A stretch of DNA of 64,000 bases, from positions 186,001 through 250,000 of the forward strand of contig MQVO02000007.1 of assembly GCA_001986395.2 (NCBI GenBank), written 5' to 3'. The position numbers were made by a program, and so were the translations under genes. How positions within the stretch are numbered: the first letter of the stretch is position 1; the number at the start of each line of letters is the position of its first letter. Origin of the DNA: Irpex lacteus (taxonomy: Eukaryota > Basidiomycota > Agaricomycetes > Polyporales > Irpicaceae). Positions 44,906 to 57,314 of this stretch are shown here, one piece after another. Under the pieces are notes generated by a model that was not told the origin of the DNA, searched no databases, and worked only from the letters and a program-made list of their open reading frames with translations.

Positions 44906-46634
44906 ATGGATACCGCTCAGTATCAAGCATTGTAAGTGAAGAGCGACTGACTGCTTATGCTTATGCATATAATTGGCAGCTTCGCTGATGCCATACTCCC
45001 ACATAAAGTGTAACTTCATCTCGCGTGCTTGTCGCTACCACCGGTAAAGGACTATCGACATATCTACCTGATTATATTGACTTCTCTGACATTTCAAGTA
45101 ACTTTATAGTGCTATACTGCTACGACTGGCTATTGGAATTGGACCGAGAGGTCAAATACATCTGGAGCCAACAATGGAGTTTCCTTACCTGGATATTTGT
45201 CATAAGTCGATATGCAACGCTCTTCAATATGATACTACAGCTAGTGCCGACTCCGAGTTACATCGTGAGTAGTTGCATACAATATGAAGTGCAAGCATAC
45301 CTGCTGATCATACGAGGCAATTGTAGAGGTGCGTCACGCGTCTCCGTCTTCTCTGGATCGTTGGTGAACTCTGATACATGGTCGCGTATAGTTGCCAATT
45401 TGTAGCATTAGTGACCGGAGCATGTACCCTGCTTCAAGTACTTGCATCCGCAGGTGAGTGACATCAATTTCTTGAACGATCTATCCTAGTAATCACAGCT
45501 GATCGGCACCGTGACGTTCAAAGTATTCACGGGCTTACGCACTTACGCACTGTGTGGAAGAAGAGTTTGGGTATTTCTTATTGTTGCTGGACTTGCAGGA
45601 GCGCCGTTCATTACTAATCTGGTGGGTCTACTCATCACTGGCACGCAAATTACGATGCTGTCAGTAGAGCGTCTCCCGCAAACGTTTCCTTTACTAACAA
45701 CGATCACTGCAGGTTGGATACGCAAGAGGGAAGATTGTGTTTATGCCCTCATCTCCTTTCGATATTTGCGAGATAGATCCTCATTGGTCTCACTCCCTAT
45801 TCACTCGGTATGTTTATATTAGACTCTTCATGTACGTTTCGTGGAAATACACACTAAACTCGTTTCTTCCTGCTTCATGGTATAGGTGTACGTTTGTGAC
45901 TATTTGACGGCATTGATGAATGCTAACGATAGCTGCGATCAGTGGCACTTATAACTCGTATTCCAGTAATAATTGCCGATTTTATCGCACTTGCAGTCGC
46001 ATGCAATAGGGCAAGCAAGGCGAACAACACCCCATTGAGTGAAGCACTCATCCATCATGGTGGGTGAAGGATACAGGTCCTATCTCAATACATATATTAA
46101 CGTCCCGATAACCGTGTACCAGGCATATTGTTATTCTTGTAAGTCTGAACAGCCTGATCACCATCAAGTACTGACAAAGGCGTGGGTTTGTAGGGGGCTA
46201 TTGCTGCTCAACATGTATGAATTATTAGCCGCCACCGTTGTCCGTAAATCCTACAGGATTTCACGTAATACCTACTGAACCGTACCACAGCCAGCCGTTG
46301 CCAGGTTTGGAGGACCGAATCCCTTTGTGATACCGTTCGTTCAATCTCGAAACCCTTCAGCGATTGGCTGCCATTGATAATCCTTCATTCATTGTCTAGG
46401 CTAACAGCAATCCTTACGTGCCGATTCATGTTGGCTATACGACAGGCCGGCGATAGATCCAGATTCGATAGCACAGCATTAGGGGGAAGGTTCACAACAC
46501 ATAACGCACTCGCTAGCGATACAGACGCCTTGACAGCCGCTTCAGTCTTTGACAGTTGCGCTGGTGATGTGGCAGAAGATAGTCAATACAATGGTACAGG
46601 TCGTCGTGTGGCAAATGAATGTGATGGTGTATAG
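44906..46634 (+). CDS. DUF6533 seven-helix membrane protein 2
   Basis: ATG at 44906 (MDTAQYQAF..SSRVLVATT). The domain reads VLYCYDWLLELDREVKYIW, then SFLTWIFVISRYATLFNMIL. Then come CQFVALVTGACTLLQVLASA, LRTYALCGRRVWVFLIVAGL, ALITRIPVIIADFIALAVAC and GILLFLGLLLLNMYELLAAT. The tail reads LTAILTCRFMLAIRQAGDRS. Exon order equals that of gene 1. The acceptor before LRTYALCG has changed from CACAG in gene 1 to CACGG here; a nearby AAAG acceptor (GTTCAAAG|TATTCACGGGC) restores the frame, adding VFTG. Micro-exons AG (45327) and GT (45886) are needed as in gene 1. Probably functional, but splicing should be verified. The role is unknown. Confidence 0.75.
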
Positions 46635-47772
46635 ACTCGCAAAGCTTCATTCACACGACATATACAAAAATCCTAACCCCCCAAAATACTTCGAAGTAAG
46701 CTCATAACTTATGTAGTTTGTATATTTCTGATACACGACACATTCTAATTGACATGTGAATGGATTTGATGATTCAGGATGTCTTGTAATTGCTACTAAT
46801 AACCTCAAAAAGCTGTTTATGATCGCCACAGTATTCTGTGGCCCAGTGCGTCTATTAAATAAGATCTACGATCTGAGAATCGAGATGCCTCCCACGTGGA
46901 ATTGATGTCACTGCCATGGCGGCGTTCACCGTGACTTGCACTGCCTCGTTAACTTCAACAAGTTGAACTCACTCATACAGTAGTAAGCAATTTCTTCCCT
47001 ATTGACAACTAGTACAGGACCAAATTCTACCCCATGCTGAGTCTAAACGGAATGTTCCCCATTGACAGAGCATGCCGTGACCAAGAAGCTGAATCAAGAG
47101 CTGCCAGTGGTGCCCCGGGCCCTGCTACTTATTAGTACTCGGTGCGTGCGTGGCATTTATTGCAAGTCGTCCTCTATTTACATCTATCATTGTCAGTGGA
47201 ACATACTGCCCATCAAGCAGCCACGACGGCTGCTAGCAACGTACTTACATAAGTGCAACGTGAGCGGTGTATGTCAGCGTGGATCCGATTATCAAGACGT
47301 TGCACCAGGGCTCTAAGCTTCAAGCTGCAGCGTATTCCATCTAGTAAGCGTGGTAAGCATCGTGACACAATGGCGAAGCCGACCTCTTCCCCTTCTGGGC
47401 TTCATTAACGCGCTCTTGAAAGATAACATTTGAGAAACCGGAGCGTATTTATGACTCTGATTACTGCAGGTAATTATGTCAACTTACAAAGCTGCAAGCT
47501 ACTATATCAGACGTTCCGAAGTCCGATCTCGGGAATTCAAACGTAGAGGTATGAGAAACAATGTCTCTTTTAAGGCTCGTTTCGTGCTCGAGCTGGTGTT
47601 GGGACATCAAGGCAGATAGCTTGCAACAGACTTCGCGAGTTCGACATGCCAAAGACTTGTCACGATATATACGTGATTCGCGGATGATACACGCGCCCTG
47701 GGGTAGTCCTGCTCATCGCCCATATAACATTAAGCTACTAACCTACAACATGTCTTCATCTTCCTGCAACCA
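46635..47772. other. Intergenic, no gene supported
   Basis: Near 46850 it has AAATAAGATCTACGATCTGA, resembling AAGTAAGATCTCAGATCTGA near 44010, which marks the right end of the second DUF6533 unit. The remainder up to the aldehyde dehydrogenase start holds no recognisable coding exon. Confidence 0.5.
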
Positions 47773-49661
<1,889 letters not shown>

Positions 49662-49995
49662 AGAATCTATCTCTGGCTTGATGCACAAGTAATATCTCGC
49701 TCGGTTGTACAATGAATACTAGTGTTCCAATGCCTTGGTGGTATAGGCAGCAACGGACGGGTCACGAAGAAAGAACAACCAGCGGAAGTGTAGTCTATGT
49801 TTCAAGTGCTACCGATGAGACGTTGAACCCGGCCTTCATCGTCCCAGACTCTGCCCGAGCCGTATGTTAGCTTAGTGAGACCCCGACTCATCGGTCGCTC
49901 GTGTTCTGTCGGTGCCGATGAGCGCTGTTTGTTCCAACTTGTTCTTGACCATCATCGTTCAATACGCCCACTGACGTTTTGTTAGGCGAATCGAC
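49662..49995. other. Spacer between aldehyde dehydrogenase and APH kinase 1
   Basis: Holds the 3' end of the dehydrogenase transcript and the APH promoter. No further feature was seen. Confidence 0.5.
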
Positions 49996-50930
49996 ATGTT
50001 TAATACAGATACGAGCCAGTTCAGATACTCTACGTACGTAACCACAACATACTGTGCGGAATAGTCTAACACTGGGATATTATGACTGCCAGCCGACCAA
50101 CCATATCTAGCGTTCTTTGGACTGCTTGGCTATGGATGCCACAATCACTGCGTCTCAAAGTGTACCAGATCTTGGAACGATACGGCCGTAACGATTTCCC
50201 TCGCACAGTCAAACTTCCCTTTGGTTTATATGCCAAACGGGGTTTTGGGGTGACCGTCGACGAAGCACTCGTCACTGAATATGTACGCCGCGGCACGACA
50301 ATACCCGTCCCCACTATACTCGACGTTCTGCCGTACTCTGGTCGCGGAGGCGTGTACATTATAATGACCTGTCTTCCAGGTCGTGAGATCGTGGATATGC
50401 CGCTCAATCTCAACGAATACTCTCCCTACAAGATGGACGTGTTCGTGGAGACGATCAGCGGGTGGCTCGAGCAGTTAAGGACCCTGGGACCATCACCATT
50501 CGGCGATTCAGTTTGTGGATTTACTGGAGGACCTCTTCAGAGCTACCGCATCAAGCACGATAAGTTCGTCGGCCCGTATGCCTCCCAGAAGGAATTCTAC
50601 AAGCAATATTACAACACCCTCCCGGAAGAAGCAGACCCAGACATCCGAGCTCTTGGAGCACGTCTGCGCGAGGAGAAGCAATACAGGATATGCCTCACGC
50701 ATAGGGACATTTCGCCAAGCAACATACTCGTCGACGACTATTACAAGCCCATCGCTTTTATAGACTGGGGCTGCGCGGCGTGGATGCCAGAGTATTGGGA
50801 GTTGACGTACGCTCTGTATCGACGTCAGCGTTATCCTGGATGGGTGAAGGCATTTACACAAGCTCTCCCGCAATACAAGGATGAATTTGCGGTCGAGCTG
50901 GAGCAATGGAAGTATATCTGTCCGTGGTAG
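49996..50930 (+). CDS. APH-family (aminoglycoside phosphotransferase-like) kinase 1
   Basis: I place the start at 49996 (MFNTDTSQFRYS), with a 59-nt intron at 50034-50092 that has a CTAAC branch site and ends TGCCAG. The open frame starting at 50082 would use an ATG inside that intron. The paralogue at 57315-58246 has the same intron, which supports this choice. Core motifs: KRGFGVTVDEALVTEYVRRG, PVPTILDVLPYSGRGGVYII, CLTHRDISPSNILVDD with HxDxxxxN catalytic loop, and FIDWGCAAWMPEYWELTYAL with the metal-binding Asp. The usual ATP-site Lys falls in TVKLPFGLYAKRG. Fungal APH proteins of this kind are numerous and mostly of unknown substrate; antibiotic resistance is not implied. Intact. Confidence 0.88.
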
Positions 50931-51579
50931 ATCTGATGCGGAGAAGCTACTGAGAACTTTTCATGCTTGCTAGATCGTCTATGATGTAGTCAGACATACC
51001 TGTCGTGTATAAGCCTTTGCTCACTAGAACTAAGTTGTGTGTCTTGATGTCAAAATCTACACAGGATCTACGCAGAGATCGAACGTACCTTAGCAGTGTC
51101 TGCTTCCAAGAGGGCGAGTTCTGAGTCGCTCGTACATTTGACCCAGAACAACATCATAGTATCAAACTCGAAGCTATCCCGACACGAGACAATCCTTTCC
51201 TAATACAAATACCAGAATATCCTACGTACTTGCACATCTCAATACTATCGGATCCACGTACGTGATACAATTTTGACAATGCAGCGGAACGTCGTACCAG
51301 TACTGTTGCCTCCGGGGCATAAACGATTACAGTCCCGGAATCAATCCGGGGAGAATACGAATGCGCGAGTGAGTGAGTGTCATGAAGGAACATGAAAGGT
51401 CATGAAAGCATGGGAACGGCAAAGAATCAAGGGAGTAGTAGCCGTGTAAAGGAAGTCTGAGTGATGCCACATAACCCATAGTGAGAATCTACATATGCCG
51501 ATTAGCTATACACACACACGAATATACCGAACGTCCGTGAACTCACAAAACGAAGTCGTGCCACCCAAAACGCAAAAGG
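50931..51579. other. Spacer, no gene
   Basis: Region between the APH 1 stop and the stop of the convergent disordered-protein gene. It contains a CACACACA run near 51510. No coding exon was found. Confidence 0.5.
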
Positions 51580-52906
51580 CTACGGGTCCTTCCCGCCCAT
51601 CCGCGTCCAATACCCCTGCAACCGACTAGCGCACGAGCGCACAGAGCGCAAACTACCCGTAGACCTGACGGACCGGATGCTCCTGGCATCCGAACCGACG
51701 GGACGTCCACTGTCGTTACTGAGACGACGTCCCTCGCACAGAGGCAAAGGCGCAGAGATAACGGGACGCCGATCGGCTGAGGTGCAGTAGGGCTTTGTCT
51801 TCTTAGGGGATGTGCTGAGGAACCATCCGAGTACGTGCCACGGTCGTTTTTGTCGTCTGGCAGCCTCACGAGCTTTATGCGGTGGTAGATTCTCGTACAC
51901 AGGTTCCGGCAGAGCTCCATACGACTGCTCCTTCTCGTCGTCGTCGTCGTCCTCATAATGAATCGTCGGCATATCAAGGAACTTCACAGAAGGCGCAGAA
52001 CGACCTTTGCGCGTCTTGATGGAGGAGCTGCACGAGAGAATGGACTTTGCGGGGGCGGGTCTGGAGGCTGTGGATGAGAGCGAGCCGGAGCGTTGTCGTG
52101 TGTGGTGTCTGTCCGCTGTCTGGCCCAGGATGGCGATATGGCGTTCTGAAGAGGAGGTGGTGGATACTGCAGGACGTCTGCGGAGCCAGAACGGTGTGCC
52201 CAGGTCGTCCTCCTCTTCTTCGTCGTCGGGTATCGTAGAGACGAAGGGGATCTCAGGTAGGTCGACTTCATCCGATACTGAGGCAGATGCAGATGAGATG
52301 GACAGCCGAGAGTCGAAGGGATCACTGCTCGATGACGATAACGAGGCCGTCTGCGGGTGGACAATGAATATAGGGTTTGGTGAGAAAGAGAACCGCGGTC
52401 GAATGAAGTGTTGCCACGCACCCAAACGCACCGCAGCGCGTGTGCCATATCGTCGTCGATCTCAACCAGCGGCGACGGTAAATCCTGCGCAGGCTCATTA
52501 ATCTCACCGTAATCATCCCCTCATTCGTTCATTCAGGCAACTCACATCATCGTCCACTAGAGTTTGCGAAGTCGAACTTGCCCAGGGAGACTGGTTGATA
52601 GAATGAAAGCATGAAATCATGAATATTGAGTGAGAGTACGCGTGGTGGGAAGACGGCACTCACGCTCGATCGCAGCCATTCTATGAGGAGTGGGTCGTCG
52701 CTGCGAGGCACAGGGTAGCAGGTGCTGCTCGGGTTCTGCTTCGTCTGAGACTAGAAAGCTAGGTGAGTGCACAGGAACACGGAGAGGGACGGACGTCATG
52801 GCACGCACTCACGAATGATGAGGGTAAGAGACAAAGCTTGACCTGCCGAGCCGTCCCCAGACTGCCTTGCTTTCAGTGTTCACTCAGGCTCTCACCGGAG
52901 ACATTA
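51580..52906 (-). CDS. Uncharacterised Ser-rich disordered protein
   Basis: Best start is ATG at 52906 (MSPVKLCLLPSSF); a start about 40 bp further upstream in the same frame is possible. Short exons then read SQTKQNPSSTCYPVPRSDDP, LLIEWLRSSSPWASSTSQTL, and VDDDDLPSPLVEIDDDMAHA. A long exon follows from TASLSSSSSDPFDSRLSISS to RMGGKDP. Features: an acidic patch PDDEEEEDDLGTPFWLRR, SVKFLDMPTIHYEDDDDDEK, a basic/aromatic patch KRPWHVLGWFLSTSPKKTKP, and a C-terminal run of R-S-[IVL]-R-S repeats (ARSIRSVRSTGSLRSVRS). These suggest a phosphorylated regulatory or scaffold protein. No known domain, signal peptide or membrane segment. The 5' exons were chosen so that all junctions keep frame. Confidence 0.68.
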
Positions 52907-53770
52907 GGAGAGGGAGAGGGCATGTGCATGAGCGTGGTAAGGGCATGCATCATGGAAAACACGAGGCAGGATGCGTTTTTACGTCTGTTGATGTGCAGAT
53001 TGGACAAAGCCGATGTAAGTGAGCGCGAGATTTGAGTTGAGCGGAGCGGTTGCTGTCCGCTTGTGCCCGTGGATTTTGTCTTCCGTTGCGTTCTGCGTGA
53101 GCACCTGCTCGCCGAGGTAGCCCCGTCATTACAGGTATCGTGGAAAGTGTGGTGTACCGTTGAATGGAGAGTTGTACGAAGAATGGGTGGTGTGTACTAA
53201 ACGATCACTATCAAGGTTAAGCTGCAGGGTCCAGACGTAATTGCATGGGCGATGGCGTATCGACGGAAGGATCATCGGTGTGCGGGCCTGCTAGATAATG
53301 CAGCGCCTAAAACGCGCTCAGAAATCCTGGAAGGAGAGTGGAATATTGCCTGCAAGCAATATTTAGCACACAGCTGATAGTAGGTTGTGGTGTGGCAGGG
53401 TTAGGGGATTCTGTGACTCGTGTGATAACAGCTGGCTACTTCTTCAGCGTTTCAACGGTAGAAGCAGTCACGTACCGATGGCCGACAGCGTACTTACATA
53501 CGTAGGAACGCTTATACGCCAAGCAAGCGCAGCACATATCATGGTAGAAAGGCGTCCATTATGTCAATCGAGTGAAGTGGGTGTTGGTGAATTACCGGGC
53601 GTAAATGCGGACTCGGGCATAGCAGGCAAATATGTATGGTATGTACTGCAATTCCACGCGTAGCTGTGAGTCCATCAACCAGACTTCACAAGATGAGCTA
53701 CATACCAATAAAAGATAGCAACGTCGCTGTACGAAGCGTTTTCTCTCTCAACCCCCCTGGACGGAGCCTG
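52907..53770. other. Intergenic, no gene supported
   Basis: Upstream region of the disordered-protein gene and 3' flank of mL43. An open frame at 53385-53663 shows no family resemblance. Nothing else was seen. Confidence 0.5.
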
Positions 53771-54263
53771 CTATATCTTGAAGGGCTCCTCCACGTGCAG
53801 ACCACTCCAGATACCCCTAGCTGATTCAGTGGTACTTTCGATCGTCCTCCGCTTGAGTGGCTTGATCTTGGCACCGGAGCTGTCTAGAAGGAGCTGAACC
53901 TTTTGCTGTATGCCGTTCACCTCGAAGCCATTTAGCGGAATGACCTTGTCACGGTCGTTCACTATGTCATAGTAAATTAGACAACCAAAATTACAGCCTC
54001 ACTACTACCCACTCACAGTAGAAGCCACGGACGATAGGTTCCTTGTTGTTCCTCTGCCTCACAACAATCTCCACATGCGGGTTCTGGCGCGCCAGGTCCT
54101 CGAGGTGCTTGGAGAGATAGGTACGTGTGTTCGCTGACGACGGCCAGTGGTTGCAGAATTCGAAGACCAGTTTGCGAGCTTGGGGAATAAAAGCTCCGTG
54201 TCCGTTGGCCGGTCGTGAGGAGACCTGGGCTCTAAATATTGGACGGGCACAGCGAACAGACAT
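53771..54263 (-). CDS. MRPL51: Mitochondrial large-subunit ribosomal protein mL43 (yeast MRPL51)
   Basis: ATG at 54263 (MSVRCARPIFRAQVSSRPAN), then one intron after VRGFY that joins to LNDRDKVIPLNG. The core LVFEFCNHWPSSANTRTYLS, then LARQNPHVEIVVRQRNNKEP, is the L51/S25/CI-B8 thioredoxin-like domain found in mL43, bL-type MRPs and complex I B8. The C-terminal extension GIQQKVQLLLDSSGAKIKPL, then SARGIWSGLHVEEPFKI, fits fungal mL43. The short Arg-containing N-terminus fits import into the mitochondrion. About 146 residues, normal length. It shares a 300-bp divergent promoter with the gene at 54566. Confidence 0.9.
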
Positions 54264-54565
54264 GGTGGAGGGGGGACAAGAGGTTAATAAACGCCTGCTT
54301 CAAACAATCTATGGCGTGTATTTGGAGCTACTTACTGAGTAACAGTAGTAACAATCGGAGATTAAACATTGGTAACGATATGTAAGTACGCATCAAAGAA
54401 ATGGGCGCTTCCTACCTTTACGCGAACCAAGGAGGACGGGCTAGGAATTTTCGACTCGACCGGACGCGTTACGCACAGAGAGCATCTGCACAAGCCGCCA
54501 CAGACGCGTTTGCATTTCGCGGCTGCAGAACATCGTCAAACTCGTCTTGTATTTCGTCGGTGACA

Positions 54566-57009
54566 ATGACAAGATCTACTCGTTCAGCAGCAAGCCAGCA
54601 ACAGCAAAACGACAGGGAGAAGTCCCAGCCCGACACTCCCAAGAGGGCAGCAGGAGCCAAGAAGCGCAAGCGCACGTCCTTTGCAGACAACGCAGAACAA
54701 CCTGCAAACAAGGTCGTACGCACGCAGGATGGTGTTAAAGAGGAGGGATCGCCGGAACCTGCTGATGAGCAAGCTGGCGAAACAGTGACTACGGTCGACC
54801 TGCCTAGCAGCGGGGATGTACCTCTGAGTACTGAAGACGCGGAGCAGATACTCGATGTCTTAGAAATGTACGCGTTCGTATTCAGTTACTCGAATGACAC
54901 TTACACTTGACTTCGTAACAGGGCGGATACTCAGGGTTTACTTGACCGAATATTCCCTTTACCCACAGAGCACACGTCGGCTTCAGAGTCTGAAGCAGGT
55001 CCCTCCACTGGCACCCAGTCATACTCGTTCCGCGCACTGCTCAAATCACCTGCAAACTACCCCCTACGAGTGCTACGTGTATGTCTCGTCTCCCTGACAC
55101 TGACCCTTACTGATATCCATCGAAGACCGCAGTAAAGCACCTATTCCCCATCTCTACACACTCCCGTTCACGACCTTCCGCTCCCGCAGCCGAGCAGATT
55201 CGTTTCTGCCAGCTCGCACTCTCCCTCCTCGATCAAGCTTCATGTCACCAGGCTCCTGTTCCCCTTGACCTTCCCTCCCTAATACCTCCCTCTCGCTCAT
55301 CTGCAGATACGAGTGGCAATTCAAGTGTTCGAGGACAACGGAAATATGCATTAGTACAGCACCTCCCAACAGGAGACTGGTGGTCTTCCCTCAATTCTAC
55401 GCACTCGTCACAACATGACGGTAAAGACCTGAAGGACCTCCCTACCGCCTATGCCGAACTCGTCGCCATTCTTCCATCAGCGTCAGCATCTGAGCCTCCA
55501 GCAGACTCGTTAACACTAGGGCAATACGTCAAGAAGCGGACATTCAAGCAATTGCATGTACCTCAACAGAGGGTGATACCCTGTGGATCGTTCTTGGACT
55601 ATGGGCCGTACGCAACATTTGCACCTACGTTCGAGCAGAATGGTGTGGAAATCGGGAGAGAGCGACTCAGCGAAGTAGTATGGTATAAAGAGCAGGATAG
55701 ACGGAGGAGAGCGCGGGTAAGGGCGTATCGGGAACAACTAGCTGCTAAGGCAGCACAACGGAGTACGGAGGAGCCGGAAGTTGAGGAGGTTGAGAAAGCG
55801 GGTATCGTGAAACAGAAGGACAAGCTGAAAGAAGAGGACGTCGATGCTCTAGAAGGACTATTGACTCCAGAGCAGATCACTAACATCAAGGGCGCATTAG
55901 ACTCTCTGGAACTGGAGAACGCTGTGTCAGAGCTTCTGGAGCGGAATTCGCGTGCCTTGGCTCGATTAGAAGAACTGCAACTTGAACGTCTCAGCGAAGG
56001 TCCAAAGGACGTCGAAGTCGGCTCCGAGGAGTGGGAAACAGGTACAGCTCCATCTCTTCAACTTGAAAATACTTAGACTCACGCGTCTGCAGCTCAAAAC
56101 ATACTGGACTCCCTTACCCTACTGGCATCTCTCCGGCCTAGATCAACCGCCCACGGGGACTCCGCACCCCTCATACCTCCAGCATCCACCCTCCGCAAGC
56201 TCCACCGCACATTGCCTATCGAGACCACACAAGGATGGTACGGAACGCTCTCAGACTCCCGTCAAGTTGCCTGCAGCGACGACAACACTGTCCGCATCCG
56301 TACCGGCGCTCCCCCTCCCGTCCCTGCTCCCGCTCCTGCACCCTCGCCCGCACCCACACCCGTCACGGCCACCGCAGCCACGACACCCGCCGCAACGCCC
56401 AGCAAACCGGCTGCCCCGTCGTACAGCAACTACTCGTACTCTTCTTCGTACCCCACGCCGTACAGAGGCGGCTATGGGACGAACTACTATCCGAACTACC
56501 AAACCTCCGCGACGCCTTCGTCGAGTACGAACCATTATCCGAACCATCAGTACGCCACGTCGGGTCAGCAGCCGTATTCTGCGTATAGCTCTTGGTACAA
56601 CTACCAGCCTCCAGGCCAGAACACCGCTACTGCTGCTGCAGGGTCAGGGTCAGGACCTAACACGCCCGCCGCTGCTGCAACTCCGGCGAAAGCAACCGTC
56701 CCCGCAGGGTACTCTGGATACTTCACCAACCCAAATGCAAACGCAAGTGTGAGTACGCCACAGCAGCCAACACCACAACGCGCAGTTGCGAACACAGTAT
56801 TGAGCTCTTCGGGACGAGGATGGACGAATGGGAGTGGGACGGCGTACGTTGCGCCCACTATCCCGCCGCATATGCGTGGTGCTGGGGTGGTGAGTAGAGG
56901 GGCAGGGAGTGGGACTGCGCCGGGGACGCCGCAGCCGCAGCCCGCGACGACGGGTGCTGGGGGGTATTATATTGGGTATCAGCAGCAGGTGCAGCAGGCG
57001 CGTTCGTGA
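54566..57009 (+). CDS. Large nuclear-type protein with Pro/Ala/Tyr-rich C-terminus, family not recognised
   Basis: ATG at 54566 (MTRSTRSAASQQQQNDREKS). A bipartite basic stretch (KRAAGAKKRKRTS) suggests nuclear import. Introns lie near 54868-54920, 55071-55131 and 56041-56092, and all joins keep frame. The conserved-looking core is SYSFRALLKSPANYPLRVLL, KHLFPIS, then QLHVPQQRVIPCGSFLDYGP, YATFAPTFEQNGVEIGRERL, and SEVVWYKEQDRRRRARVRAY followed by a charged coiled segment. From about 56250 the sequence becomes low complexity: PAPAPAPSPAPTP, then Tyr/Ser/Asn-rich YSNYSYSSSYPTPY, a prion-like composition. The basic N-terminus plus this tail suggest a chromatin or transcription factor subunit, but I do not recognise the family. 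Confidence 0.75.
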
Positions 57010-57314
57010 AGGCGCGAGTAGGGTGGACTAGGTGGTAGCATAGTACTGTTTGTGGTTATCGTCCAAATTTGGTGTTAATACTTCGTCTAGTGTAGTAGTT
57101 TGACTAGTGTTTACTTTTTTCGAGTTTCATAGCGGTGATAGGAAAGGTTCTGGCTTTTGCTGACGGTATCTGAGTCACCGAGACCGTTATTTGGCAAGAT
57201 TATTTTACGGTAGAGCGAAGTAGAGCACAAATGTATTTGTGTCAGATATGATCACAGGCCTGTCTCTGAGCTCTAAGTTACAGTCGCGGCCGGAGGCCAG
57301 TAAGTATTAGAGAT
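57010..57314. other. Convergent 3' spacer
   Basis: Between the stops of the low-complexity protein gene and APH kinase 2. No coding segment. Confidence 0.5.

Noticed and set aside
50082..50110. ATG at 50082 as the start of APH kinase 1
   Set aside because: It sits between a branch site and a splice acceptor, and the paralogue needs an upstream exon at the same place.
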